Positions 1-10,000 of a stretch of DNA of 64,000 nt are shown here, one piece after another. The stretch is taken from assembly GCA_023954075.1 (NCBI GenBank), contig JAMLIV010000005.1:41391-105390 (forward strand). Reading direction: 5' to 3'. The notes under the pieces were generated by a model. The model saw only the letters and a program-made list of their open reading frames with translations, did no database searches and was not told the DNA's origin. The position numbers and the translations under genes are program-made. This stretch comes from Lysobacteraceae bacterium (GTDB lineage: Bacteria > Pseudomonadota > Gammaproteobacteria > Xanthomonadales > Xanthomonadaceae). Position 1 is the first letter of the stretch; each line of letters starts with the position of its first letter.

Positions 1-2130
1 GACCTGCGCGTCAAGCTGGCACCACCCGACGCCTTCACCCGCGTCGGACTGAGCCGCCCGACCATCCAGGCCGCCAACCTCAGCTTCGAAGTGCGTACCG
101 ACGAGCGCGGCCGCAAGGTCATCCGCATCACCACGCCCGACAGCGTCTCCGACCCGTTCCTGAGCTTTCTGCTGGAAGCCGACTGGGGCAAGGGCCGCAT
201 GCTGCGCGAATACACCGTGCTGCTCGATCCGCCCTCGATGGTGCCGATCACGGCCAGCGCGCCGGCGCGAACCAGCGCGCTGCCCGAACCGCCGCCGGCA
301 CCGGCCGAACCGCTGCTGGAAACGCCGCCGCCGCTGGCCGCCGAGCCCGTCGCGGCGCCCCAGCCTGTGCCAACGCCGGCTCCGGCCTACGTACCGCCGC
401 CTGCGCCCGCACCCGCAGCGGTGCCCGACACCAGGATCCCCCCGCAGGACAGCTACCCGGCCTACGGGGCCGACAGCTACGGACCGGTCGCGACCGGCGA
501 CACGCTGTGGTCGATCGCCACGCGCACCCGGCATGACGAATCGGTCACCATCAACCAGATGATGCTGGCCCTGCTGCGCGCCAACCCCGAGGCGTTTGCC
601 GACAACAACATCAATCGCCTCAAGAAGGGCGCAGTGTTGCGCATCCCGGCGCGCGAGGAAGCCACCATCCTGGCGGCATCGGAAGCCGCTGCGCAGGTGC
701 GCGACCAGATGCAGGCCTGGGGCGGCGGTGCCGCCACCATTGCAGCGCCGGCCGACGCATCGATGGGCGCACCTGTCGCGACGCGCGGTGCGGCCGATCG
801 ACGCAGCGACTCGCGCCTGGAGCTCACCCCGCCGCGCGGCGAAGCCAGCGCCAACGCCAGCCAGTCGGGTGCCGCCGCCGAGGGCAGCGGCCGCGAGCTG
901 CGCGCCGAACTGGCGCGCAGCCGCGAGGAAGCCAGCGCGCTGTCGCAGGAAAACGTGGAACTCAAGTCGCGCGTCGGCGAGCTGGAAACGCTCCAGACCG
1001 AAACCCGCCGCCTGCTGGAACTCAAGGACAGTGAACTGGCCGCGGCCCAACGCCGCCTGGCGACCGCTGCCGAAGCCACCCGCAGCGCCAGCGCCGAAGC
1101 TGCGCCTGTCGCGACGACCGACCCGCTCGCGGACGCCGCGCCTCTGCAGGCCGGCGACGATGCGACGGCTGCAGCGACGCCTGTACCCGAAGAGGGAGGC
1201 TCCGCAGCCACGCCCGCCGAACCCGTTTCGCAGGTCACGCCCGAGCGAGTCGCGCCAGCGGCCGTCACGCCCGAACCGATCGTCGAGTCCGCGCCGGCAC
1301 CGCAGCCCGACGCGGCTCCGTCCGGCCTGCCCGGCGGCTTCAATCCCTGGCTCGTGGGCGGCGGCGCGGCGCTGCTGCTCGGACTCGTCGGCCTGCTCCT
1401 GGCGCGGCGGCGCAGGAAGCCGGCCGCAGCCGCACCGGCTGCAATCGCGGGCGCAGCCGAGCCGCCTGCGGCCGTCGCACCGTTCGTGCCCGACCCGCAG
1501 GAAGGCGACCTGATCGAGGCGCTCTCGCACTATCCCGACGACCTGCACCTCCATCTCGACCTGCTCAAGCACTATGTCGCCAGCGGCGAAAGCGCGGCCT
1601 TCGAAATGGCGGCCGAGGCGATGTACGCCCAGGTCCGCGACCTGAACGATCCGCTCTGGCTCGAGGCGGCGGTGCTGGGCCGGCAGATTGCGCCGAACAA
1701 CCCGCTGTTCGATGCCGCCCACGCTGATGAAGATGCGGAGGCATCCTACGACGATGCGCCGGACTTCGAGCCGGTCGCAGCGCCCACCGCGGTACCGGCC
1801 TCGCGCGACGTCGACTGGCTCAGCGCCAGCCCGGCCGCAGCTGCCGACACGGCAAGTCCGGGCGACGACCAGGACGTCGAAGACTTCACCTTCGAAGCGC
1901 AAGGCGATGCGGCTGACGCCGCGGGATCCGATGATTTCGTGGACACCGCGCCGGTCGCTGCCGATACCGCGATCGATGCCGATGTCGCCGCGACCAAGCT
2001 CGAACTGGCGCGTGCCTACCTCGACATGGGCGATGCGGAAGGTGCCCGCGGGATGCTCGAGGAAGTACTGACCGAGGGCAACTCGACCCAGCGCGAGGAG
2101 GCCCGCGCGCTGATCGCCACCATTCACTGA
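1..2130 (+). CDS. fimV: FimV-like pole/pilus assembly protein, 3' part (5' end outside window)
   Basis: FimV proteins are inner-membrane, peptidoglycan-binding hub proteins that support type IV pilus assembly and twitching in gammaproteobacteria. The frame is open from base 1, so the true start lies to the left; about 709 residues are visible. In order: the FimV N-terminal domain ending in the typical [11 protein letters not shown]; a Pro/Ala-rich linker (about residues 80-155); a LysM-type segment (about 160-215, GDTLWSIA); a coiled coil (about 297-365); one transmembrane helix (about 448-468) followed by four Arg; an acidic cytoplasmic region; and the family's C-terminal motif (about 662-708, [20 protein letters not shown]). 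Domain order and ending are textbook FimV. The missing N-terminus should hold the signal peptide. Confidence 0.93.
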   Translation, partial: DLRVKLAPPDAFTRVGLSRPTIQAANLSFEVRTDERGRKVIRITTPDSVSDPFLSFLLEADWGKGRMLREYTVLLDPPSMVPITASAPARTSALPEPPPAPAEPLLETPPPLAAEPVAAPQPVPTPAPAYVPPPAPAPAAVPDTRIPPQDSYPAYGADSYGPVATGDTLWSIATRTRHDESVTINQMMLALLRANPEAFADNNINRLKKGAVLRIPAREEATILAASEAAAQVRDQMQAWGGGAATIAAPADASMGAPVATRGAADRRSDSRLELTPPRGEASANASQSGAAAEGSGRELRAELARSREEASALSQENVELKSRVGELETLQTETRRLLELKDSELAAAQRRLATAAEATRSASAEAAPVATTDPLADAAPLQAGDDATAAATPVPEEGGSAATPAEPVSQVTPERVAPAAVTPEPIVESAPAPQPDAAPSGLPGGFNPWLVGGGAALLLGLVGLLLARRRRKPAAAAPAAIAGAAEPPAAVAPFVPDPQEGDLIEALSHYPDDLHLHLDLLKHYVASGESAAFEMAAEAMYAQVRDLNDPLWLEAAVLGRQIAPNNPLFDAAHADEDAEASYDDAPDFEPVAAPTAVPASRDVDWLSASPAAAADTASPGDDQDVEDFTFEAQGDAADAAGSDDFVDTAPVAADTAIDADVAATKLELARAYLDMGDAEGARGMLEEVLTEGNSTQREEARALIATIH

Positions 2131-2148
2131 ACCACAAGGCTCCACCCC

Positions 2149-2180
2149 GAAGGGCCGGACGCGTCAGCCTCCGGCCCTTC
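2149..2180 (+). terminator. Hairpin downstream of fimV
   Basis: A perfect 11-bp inverted repeat (GAAGGGCCGGA ... TCCGGCCCTTC) with a 10-nt loop lies 18 bases after the fimV stop and ends 17 bases before the truA ATG. It is followed by only a short T stretch (GCATTTC), so it is a probable but imperfect intrinsic terminator. Some readthrough into truA is possible. Confidence 0.6.
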
Positions 2181-2197
2181 GCATTTCAGGATCACGC

Positions 2198-2965
2198 ATG
2201 CGCTACGCCCTGGGCATCGAGTACGACGGCACCGACTTCTGCGGCTGGCAGCGGCTGGGCGACAACCCGAGCCTGCAGGCGGCGCTGGAAGCGGCGCTGG
2301 CGTTCGTCGCCGGGCACCGGGTCGACGTCACCTGCGCCGGGCGCACCGACCGCGGCGTCCACGGGCTGTGCCAGGTCGTGCACTTCGACAGCCAGTCCGA
2401 GCGCAGCGACTACGGCTGGATGATGGGTGCCAATTCGCGCCTGCCGCGCTCGATGGCGGTGCGCTGGTGCCAGCCCGTCGCGGACGCCTTCAGCGCGCGC
2501 TTTTCCGCCCGCGCGCGGCGCTATCGCTACCGCATCCTCAACCGCAGGGTGCGCCCGGCGCTGGACGCACGTTTCGTGGCCTGGGAGCGCCGTCCGCTGG
2601 ACGCCGACGCCATGCACGCCGCGGCACAGGCGCTGCTGGGCGAACGCGACTTCTCCGCCTTCCGCTCCTCGCAGTGCCAGGCCAGCCACGCGCGCCGCGA
2701 CCTGCAGCGGCTCGACGTGCAGCGCTGCGGCGAGGAAATCCACGTCGACGTCCGCGCCAACGCCTTCCTGCACCACATGGTGCGCAACCTGGTCGGCAGC
2801 CTGCTGCCCATCGGCCGCGGCGAGCGCCCGGTGTCGTGGCTGGCCGAACTGCTCGACGGCCGCGACCGCACCGTGGCCGGTCCGACGGCGCTTCCGCAGG
2901 GCCTTCTGTTCATCGGGCCGCTGTATCCGCGCGAATGCGGTCTGCCGGCCGAAGTCACGCTGTGA
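2198..2965 (+). CDS. truA: tRNA pseudouridine(38-40) synthase TruA
   Basis: TruA isomerises uridines 38, 39 and 40 in the anticodon stem-loop of many tRNAs. The 255-residue product has the N-terminal [10 protein letters not shown] motif and the catalytic loop GRTDRGVH, with Asp51 as the expected nucleophile. It ends in the usual HHMVRNLVG segment and C-terminal core. Length is normal for the family. The ATG follows a weak AGGA. Its stop overlaps the GTG start of trpF (GTGA), so the two are translationally coupled, as in related genomes. Confidence 0.97.
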   Translation: MRYALGIEYDGTDFCGWQRLGDNPSLQAALEAALAFVAGHRVDVTCAGRTDRGVHGLCQVVHFDSQSERSDYGWMMGANSRLPRSMAVRWCQPVADAFSARFSARARRYRYRILNRRVRPALDARFVAWERRPLDADAMHAAAQALLGERDFSAFRSSQCQASHARRDLQRLDVQRCGEEIHVDVRANAFLHHMVRNLVGSLLPIGRGERPVSWLAELLDGRDRTVAGPTALPQGLLFIGPLYPRECGLPAEVTL

Positions 2966-3624
2966 ACGCGCCTGTCCGCATCAAGTTCTGCGGCCTCACC
3001 CGCGAGGCCGACGTCGACCTTGCGGTGGCGCTGGGCGTGGACATGATCGGCCTGGTGTTCGCCCAGCGCAGCCCGCGCCGGCTCGATGGCGAGCGCGCCG
3101 CCGCGCTGCGCGCCCGCATCCCCGCGCACATCGCCACCGTGGCGCTGGTGATGGATGCGCCAGCGGACGACATCGCGCGGATCCTGGCCCGGGTCCACCC
3201 CGATCTCCTGCAGTTCCACGGCACCGAGCCCGAGGCGTTCTGCGCGTCCTTCGGCATGCCCTACATCAAGGCGATCGCGCTGGGCGGCGCTGATCCGCAG
3301 GACGCCCGCCACCTTCCCCACGCCTGGCCATCGGCGCACGCGCTCCTGCTCGATGGCCATGCGCCGGGCGAGCCAGGCGGCAGCGGCCAGACGTTCGACT
3401 GGCAGCGGACGGCCGACGCCGGCGAGCGGCGTGTGCTCCTTGCCGGCGGCCTGCATCCTGGCAACGTCGCCGAGGCCATCCGCCGCGCGCGGCCGTGGGG
3501 CGTGGACGTCTCCAGCGGCGTGGAACAAGCGACGGGGATCAAGGATCCGGCAAAGATGCGCGCGTTCGTCGCGGCGGTGCGGGACATCGACGGCCGGCTT
3601 GCGGGTCGGGCAGTTCCGGACTGA
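2962..3624 (+). CDS. trpF: Phosphoribosylanthranilate isomerase TrpF
   Basis: TrpF performs the Amadori rearrangement of phosphoribosylanthranilate to CdRP in tryptophan synthesis. The GTG at 2962 overlapping the truA stop is chosen because it gives the canonical start (VRIKFCGLT); the same frame runs upstream through truA but makes no sense there. The protein is 220 residues, a single TIM barrel. Expected catalytic residues are Cys10 (FCGLT) and Asp131 (LLLDGHAPG, followed by GGSGQTFDW); the phosphate-binding ending is [11 protein letters not shown] ... GVDVSSGVE. trpB and trpA, the common downstream partners, are absent: a convergent kinase gene follows. Confidence 0.96.
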   Translation: MNAPVRIKFCGLTREADVDLAVALGVDMIGLVFAQRSPRRLDGERAAALRARIPAHIATVALVMDAPADDIARILARVHPDLLQFHGTEPEAFCASFGMPYIKAIALGGADPQDARHLPHAWPSAHALLLDGHAPGEPGGSGQTFDWQRTADAGERRVLLAGGLHPGNVAEAIRRARPWGVDVSSGVEQATGIKDPAKMRAFVAAVRDIDGRLAGRAVPD

Positions 3625-3685
3625 TCGGCGGTGCCGGCGGCCAGTCGCGGCCGCGGTGCCGGCGCAATGCGCAGCCCGGTGCGTG

Positions 3686-5089
3686 CTAATCGGGCGGGGC
3701 GTGGCGATCAGCTGCCCGCGCCAGGATCCGCTTCGCCGACCGCGGGCACTGCGGGTCGTCCCCCAGACAGCGGGTACGCTCCTGCAGCACGGCGATGGCA
3801 TCGGGCAAGTCCACGGCGGGCATCGCGCCGCGCATGTCCGCCACCACCGCCACCAGCCCGGCCCGCGCCTCGCGATCGTAAGGGTTGAGGCGCAGGGCCT
3901 CGACGAACTGGAGCGCGGCGTCCTCCCAGTACCGGCGCGCAAGGTTCCCCTGCCCCTCGCGCACCGCCGCCTCGACCTGGGCGCGCTGATCCGCATCGAG
4001 CTGGAGCGTGCCCCAGCGCGCCAGCAGCCAGTCGCTCGAACTCCACAGCGCAAGGACCGCCGCCAGCGCCGCGCCGGCAAGGCCCAGCCCCAGCCTGCGC
4101 CAGTCGTAGGCGTCGAACGCGCGACCCAGCGCCATCGCATCCTCGAACCGGTCGGCCCGCCGGAACGCCAGCGCACGCGCCACGGCGCGCGACTGCACCC
4201 GCGTCAGGTTCGCCGGAAACTTCGGGCGAAGGCGCTGGCTGGCGGCCTGATCGGCCGGGACGTGATCGAACGGGTGGCGACCGGCATAGAGCCGAAACAG
4301 CAGGCATCCCAGCGCATACACGTCATCGGCGGGCTGCGGGCGCTCGCCGGCCAGCATCTCGGGGCTGGCATAGTCCATGGTCATCGCGCCGACGTCATCG
4401 GCGTCGAACACGCTGTCGCGCTCGCGCGCCCGCGCGATGCCGAAATCGAGGAGCTTGGGCTCGCCGTCCTCGCCCAGGAACACGTTGGACGGCTTGATGT
4501 CCGCATGCACCAGCCCCTGGGCGTGGGCGTAGCCCAATCCCGAAATGATCCCGCGCGCGATGCGCAGGCGCTCGGCGGCATCGAGCGGACGATCGGCATC
4601 GCGCAGGCGCAGCTGCAGCGGTTCACCGCGCAGCAGCTCCATGGTGAGATAGACCAGCTTGCCGTCGCGGTCGAAGTCGAACACCTTGACGATGTTCGGA
4701 TGATTGAGGCTCTGCGCGTGCTTGCCTTCGCGCTGCAGCGCGACGAAACCGAGCCCGAACTCGGCCATGTCGCCCGACAGGATTTTCATCGCCACGAAGG
4801 GATCGGGATCGCGCGCCTCCACCTTGCGCAGGTCGCGCGCCTTGTAGACCAGCCCCATCCCGCCGCGCCCGAGTTCCTCGACCACCTCGAAGCGCCCTTT
4901 GACGATGTCGCCGGGCGCAAGCTCGATGCCGGCCCGACCGGATACTGCGGGCGGGGCCTGGAGCGCCGACGTCGCAAAGGTCTGGAACGCAGCCGGCACC
5001 GGACCCTGCTGCCCCGGGCCGGGCGCGGCGCGGGTGACTTCGGAGTCGAACTCACGCGCCACGACGCACTCCGTTCGCGCCTTGCGCAC
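3686..5089 (-). CDS. Transmembrane eukaryotic-like Ser/Thr protein kinase
   Basis: Hanks-type kinase of 467 residues. Visible motifs: glycine-rich loop (73-81, GRGGMGLVY), ATP lysine in VAMK (Lys102), catalytic loop HADIKPSN with Asp197, DFG at 215-217, and SPE at 242-244. The usual HRD is HAD, so this is a non-RD kinase that may not need activation-loop phosphorylation. A single transmembrane helix (about 330-350) is followed by a short helical domain of about 100 residues outside the cytoplasm, rich in Cys, Arg and Ala. The gene lies 38 bases downstream of the beta-barrel gene on the same strand and is the last gene of the caspase/Ig-repeat/barrel cluster. The substrate is unknown. Confidence in the kinase call is high, in its role low. 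Confidence 0.9.
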   Translation of the reverse strand: MRKARTECVVAREFDSEVTRAAPGPGQQGPVPAAFQTFATSALQAPPAVSGRAGIELAPGDIVKGRFEVVEELGRGGMGLVYKARDLRKVEARDPDPFVAMKILSGDMAEFGLGFVALQREGKHAQSLNHPNIVKVFDFDRDGKLVYLTMELLRGEPLQLRLRDADRPLDAAERLRIARGIISGLGYAHAQGLVHADIKPSNVFLGEDGEPKLLDFGIARARERDSVFDADDVGAMTMDYASPEMLAGERPQPADDVYALGCLLFRLYAGRHPFDHVPADQAASQRLRPKFPANLTRVQSRAVARALAFRRADRFEDAMALGRAFDAYDWRRLGLGLAGAALAAVLALWSSSDWLLARWGTLQLDADQRAQVEAAVREGQGNLARRYWEDAALQFVEALRLNPYDREARAGLVAVVADMRGAMPAVDLPDAIAVLQERTRCLGDDPQCPRSAKRILARAADRHAPPD

Positions 5090-5127
5090 CGCGCGCGTGC
5101 GGCGCGGTCAGGACCCCGGGGCGAGCC

Positions 5128-6990
5128 TCAGAACGGAATCCGCACATCGCCGCGCACCGACCAGCGCTCGACCGCCTCGTAACCGAACAGTTTCAAGGCA
5201 CCGAGGTTGAAATCCACCGTGCGCGCTCCGATCGGCCGGCGAAAGCCCAGGCCCAGCTCGAGCGTGGCGTAGCTGCGGTCCGGTTCCGCCGCCACCACCG
5301 CGTTCATGGGCGCGCCGCCCTCGACGAATTCGGCCAGGAGATTGCGCGCGCCGCTGCCGCTGTTGGCGTACCAGAGCGCGCGGCCGTAGGGCCGGAACGA
5401 GCCGACACCCGTAGCCAGCGTCACGTCACCGTATACGCCGCCGGAAAGCGAGCGCGTCACCAGATCCTGGCGCGCATAGGCCAGCCGGAAGATCGAGGCG
5501 CTGCGCTCCTCGAAAGCGTCCACGCGCGTGCCGATCCACTGGTACTGCAGCATCGGCGCAATCGTCCAGATATCCGACTGCAGGTACCAGGTCATCCCCA
5601 GCGCCGCCCCCCGCTGCGTGGCATCGGGAGATCCCTGCGCCAGCGCATCCAGCCGCCGAAGGTCCTGGCTTCCCGGGCCGGGCAGGTAGCGTTTCAGGTC
5701 GAAACCGCTGCGCACCCAGCTCACCGAGCCATCGAGGCTCAGGCCGCGGGCACCGGAAAATCCGCCGTACAGGTGCAGGGCGCGGGTGTCGGCATCCAGA
5801 CTGTCGCGCCCGCCGTCGAAGTCGGAGGACAGGCGCGAGTACCCGCCCGCAGCGCCAAGAAAAAAGGCATCGGTCAGCCGGTAATCCACCCCGGCCGTCA
5901 GCGACCAGTTGTCGACGTCGAAGCCGGCATTGCCGAGATGGCGCGCGCTGTCGCCGCCGCCGACCATGCCGTTGATCCAGAGTCCCCAGCGCGTGCCGCC
6001 CAGAAGGGTGCGGCGCTCCTCGTTGGGATCCTCGTCCGCATGCAGCACATCGCCCAGCGCGAAGCTGCCCCCGGCACCCGCCAGCGCCAGCCCGCTGGTG
6101 TCCAGCCCGCCGCCGATGCCGTGCAGGAGCTGCGAAATGCGCAGCGCGACGTTGCCGATCTGCGTGGTCATGAGCCCGACGCTGCTGGGTCCGAGCGAGG
6201 TCGCCTTCTCCGGAGAAACGGCGCGCAGCACCTGGATCAGTCCTTCGGTGTCGCCGTCGGCCACCAGCCGGGTCAGCGCCTGACATTCCGGTCCGCTGCG
6301 GTGCCCGGGTGCGCTGCAAAAGCCGTAAAGATCGCGGTAGATGCCCGGTGCCCAGGGATCATCGATCCGTCCGGAAAGCCCATCGGGCGGCTGCGAGGGC
6401 AGGATCGTCCCGGTGATCGTGGCGTGCAGGATCGGTGCCTCGCCCGCCGCGATGGTTCCCAGCATCGGCACGCCCTGCATGTCGCCGGAGAACTGGCCGG
6501 CCTCGCGGCGGACGGAGAAGTGCTCGTCCCGGGAAGGTGCCGATTCGGGGATATCCACCCGAAAATCGGCCGTGGCGCTGGATCCGGCACCATTCAGGGC
6601 CACCCGCGCCTGCGGATTGACGACGTAACCGGCCGTGCCGCCACCCCGCTGCGCCCCGTAGACCAGCTCCACGCCGATCGGATCCAGTGAAGTGCAGGTG
6701 AGCGTGACCCGCACTCCCACCTGCCCCACGCGATCGACGCGGGAAATCACCGGAGCCGCGGACGGCAGCGCCTCTTCGGTGAATGCGAACATCACGCCGG
6801 CGTCCAGGCAAGCGGCGCTTGCCGCTTTCGCCAGGCGCCCGTCGGCCACCGGCAGCAGCGCAGTGCGGGTCTTGCCGCCCTGGTGCACCACCACCAGACG
6901 CCCCTGCGCGGCGGCCGCGGCCTGCAGCGGGACGCCCGCGAGCAGGACAAGGGCCAGCCAGGCCACGGTGAACTTTCCAGGACTCTGCAT
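5128..6990 (-). CDS. Outer-membrane autotransporter-type beta-barrel protein
   Basis: Predicted 620-residue outer-membrane protein. Residues 1 to about 27 are a signal peptide (LALVLLAGVPLQAAAAA). A short exported domain (about 30-330) follows, then an autotransporter-type barrel: alternating amphipathic strands from WGLWINGMVGGG to the C-terminal Phe (RIPF), the signature recognised by the BAM machinery. The ATG at 6990 is chosen for its AGGAG at optimal spacing and the signal peptide; the frame is open far upstream inside the next gene. The passenger is far smaller than in classical autotransporters. It sits 20 bases after the giant Ig-like protein gene and just before the kinase gene, so it may anchor or export that protein. 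That partnership is inference. Confidence 0.8.
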   Translation of the reverse strand: MQSPGKFTVAWLALVLLAGVPLQAAAAAQGRLVVVHQGGKTRTALLPVADGRLAKAASAACLDAGVMFAFTEEALPSAAPVISRVDRVGQVGVRVTLTCTSLDPIGVELVYGAQRGGGTAGYVVNPQARVALNGAGSSATADFRVDIPESAPSRDEHFSVRREAGQFSGDMQGVPMLGTIAAGEAPILHATITGTILPSQPPDGLSGRIDDPWAPGIYRDLYGFCSAPGHRSGPECQALTRLVADGDTEGLIQVLRAVSPEKATSLGPSSVGLMTTQIGNVALRISQLLHGIGGGLDTSGLALAGAGGSFALGDVLHADEDPNEERRTLLGGTRWGLWINGMVGGGDSARHLGNAGFDVDNWSLTAGVDYRLTDAFFLGAAGGYSRLSSDFDGGRDSLDADTRALHLYGGFSGARGLSLDGSVSWVRSGFDLKRYLPGPGSQDLRRLDALAQGSPDATQRGAALGMTWYLQSDIWTIAPMLQYQWIGTRVDAFEERSASIFRLAYARQDLVTRSLSGGVYGDVTLATGVGSFRPYGRALWYANSGSGARNLLAEFVEGGAPMNAVVAAEPDRSYATLELGLGFRRPIGARTVDFNLGALKLFGYEAVERWSVRGDVRIPF

Positions 6991-7010
6991 GAGGTTCTCC
7001 TGCGCTTGAC

Positions 7011-10000
7011 TCAGCGGTCCGGATCCAGGACCGTGCGACTGACCACGGCACCCGCCACCGACACCACCACCTGCAGCGGAGCCGTGGCAGAGCCAGAGGG
7101 GAACGCCACGAACGACAGCGACGCCCCGGGCGCGAGCGACGCCACCCCGCAGGAGCGGGTGCCGGCCTCCTCGCCGCAGGAAATCCCCAGCGCCACCGGA
7201 TTCTCGCAGCTCACCGCGCCACCACCGCTCCCGACGCCCGTACTGCAGGCGGGCAGGAAGGCGATGCGCACCACCCGGGCCGCATCGAAGGAGGCCCGCA
7301 CCTCGGCGACGGGCGCGGTCCCGGGATTGTGCAGGGTGAAGCGCAGCGCCTGCTGGCCGAAGAACTGCACGCGCGCCGCGCCCGACGCCTCCGGAGCCTG
7401 CGGCACCGCCACCTGCGTCAGCACGCGACTCGACGCCGCATTGGCCGCATCGCCGCCATAGCGCGCCTCCAGGTCGCGGGTGCCGGGCTGCGCGAACGTC
7501 GTGACGCACTCGGCCCGCCCGATATCGACATCGGGCGGTGTCGCGACGACCACCACGGCATCGCAGCCGGCAATCTCCACGCCATCGGCCAGGAAGGCGA
7601 GATGCCCGCCGGGCGCATGGCCGCTCACCGTCGCCCGCAGCCGCAGGCTCGCGCCGGTGAAGCGCGCGCCGACGACTTCCAGCTGCGTCACGGTCGGGTT
7701 CCTCTCCACCGCGAGGGCGAGGGTCCCTGCCGCCGGCGTGTGCACGAGGTCGCCCGGATACTCCGCGCGCAGCGCATGGGCCCTCGCACCGGCCAGGCGC
7801 GCATCGCAACGGGCCAGCGCGCCGGAGCCGGCGGCGGCGAGTGGCACCGCCGCACAGCCCGGGATCGCCCCCGGGCCGTCGAAGAAACTCACGCTGCCGG
7901 TCGGCGAGGTGCCGCTGACGCGCGCTTCCAGGTTCAAGACGCGGTCCGCGTAGGCCGGCCCCTGATCGACCCGCACCAGATCCAGCGTCGCTGCGACCAC
8001 GCCGGCAACCGCGCGGATGGCTTCCGATGGCGCGTTGTTCCCGTCGCCCGGATAGGTGGCCGACACCCAGCGCGGCGCGCTGCCGGTCAGGATGCAGGCG
8101 GCGTTCGCCTCCTGCGGCGAGGCGGTTTCCAGCGCCACCGCCCCGCAGCCCGGTATCGGCGCGCCTTCATTGTGGAACGCGACGGTGCCGGCGGGAAAAT
8201 ACCCGAGCACCCGGGCCTGCAGCATGAGCGCCGTTCCGCTCGGCGCCGGCGCGGCCGTCAGCCGGGTCGAGGAGGCGGCTTTGGCGACATCGATCGTGAG
8301 CGCGGCCTGCGGGCGACTGCTGCCTGCATCGTGTTCCGCGCCGACCAGGCGCAGTCCGGCGAGCGGGAAGCGCGTGATGCACTGCGCCACGGCGGCTCCC
8401 GACGTGCCGTCCAGCGGCAGCGCCTGACAGCCGGGAATCGCGAGGCCAGCGTCGGAAAATGCCACCTGGCCACCCGATGACGCGCCCGACGCCCTGGCCT
8501 CAAGCCGCGCCGGCTCGCCGACCACCGCGCCGTCGGGCAAAGACAGGCTCAGCATGGCGGAAGCGGGGGCGACCGTGATGGACAGGCGGTCGGCCGACGC
8601 CGCGTGCGTGCGATCCGCCTGGAAGGACGCCTGCAGGCTCCGGACCCCGGACTGACCCAGAATGGCCTCGCACCGCGCCACCGCGACGCCGTCATTGCCG
8701 GCCGCCAGCACGCTGGCCTGGCAGCCGTCGAAGGCCGTGGCATCGCCGCCAAAGGCGACCCGTCCGCCTGCGGCCGTGGCCGGCAGCACGTCGGCATGCA
8801 GCCATACCCGCTCGCCTTCCCGCGCGCCGCCCGGCGGGGGTTCCACCCGCAGGCGCGTTGCCGTCGGATTGGCTTCCACCTCGATGCCGATTTCAGCCGT
8901 TTCGCGCCCGCTGGCGAAGGTATAGGTGGCCTGAAGCGTGTGCGGGCCGGCCTCGGCGAAGGCGGTGGAGCACTCCGCGAAACTCGGCGCACCGCTCGGA
9001 TCCGCCTGCATCACCGCCTCGCAACCGGTGATGGCCTGGCCGTCCTTGCCGAACGCCACGGTTCCGCCGGGAGGCAGGCCGTTGAGCGTGGCGCGCACGA
9101 GCACGGGCTGGTCCACGAACGGAAGATCGAGCACGGTCAGCAGCAATGCCGGCGCGGTCGCATCCACGACCAGCGCCAGAGCGCCGGACGACGTTGCCGA
9201 GTAGCGGTCGCCCGAATATTCGGCGACCAGCGCATGCCGCCCGGCCGCCGGGAAGGTCGTCACGCAGTCGGCCACCATTCGCCGCACCGCCTGCGGTGCC
9301 AGCGCGACGCCATCGCAGCCCGGAATGGCGGTCGCGCCGTCGCGGAAGCGAACGCTGCCGCCGCGCACCGATTCCCCCGAGACCGTGGCCTGCAGCACGA
9401 CCGGCTGGCCCGCCCAGGCCGCGCCGCCCACCCGGGCAAGCGAGGTGGCGGTGGATCGGCCGGGCACGAGCCGCTGCGCCGCGCCTTCCCGAACCAGGCC
9501 GCCGCGACGATAGATCGCACTGAAGGCATGCTGGCCGCGGGACGACAACACCAAGGCACAGTCGGCCGTCGCGGCCCCGCCGGCGTGCGCGGACACCGAC
9601 ACCTGCGCGCAGCCCGGCACGTCCTCGCCGCCATCCAGAAAGGTGACGGTGGCGCCGTCGGCCTCGCCGGTAACCTCGGCCCGAAGCACCGCGTGCTGGC
9701 CGGCCTGCGCGTCCGCGGGAAGCAACAGCAGGTGCACGCTGACCGGCACGACAGGCGCGGCATCCACCTGGACCGTCAGGCTTGCGCCGGAGGGCAGATT
9801 GTCACCGTCGCCGCCATAGTTGGCCGAGATCGCATGCGGTCCGGCCGCGCCGAACACCCAGTCGCAGACTACCGACTTGCTGTCCGCAGGCACCGCATCC
9901 AGCGTCGCGACGCACACCGTCGCGGCTCCATCGAGGATCGTCACGCTGCCCGTCGGAGCCTGGCCGCTCACGGTCGCGCTCAGCACGGCCGGCTCGCCCG

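Noticed and set aside
2527..4176. Long minus-strand ORF opposite truA/trpF
   Set aside because: Antisense shadow of GC-rich genes; Arg/Gly/Ala-rich translation without domains, while truA and trpF on the other strand have catalytic motifs.
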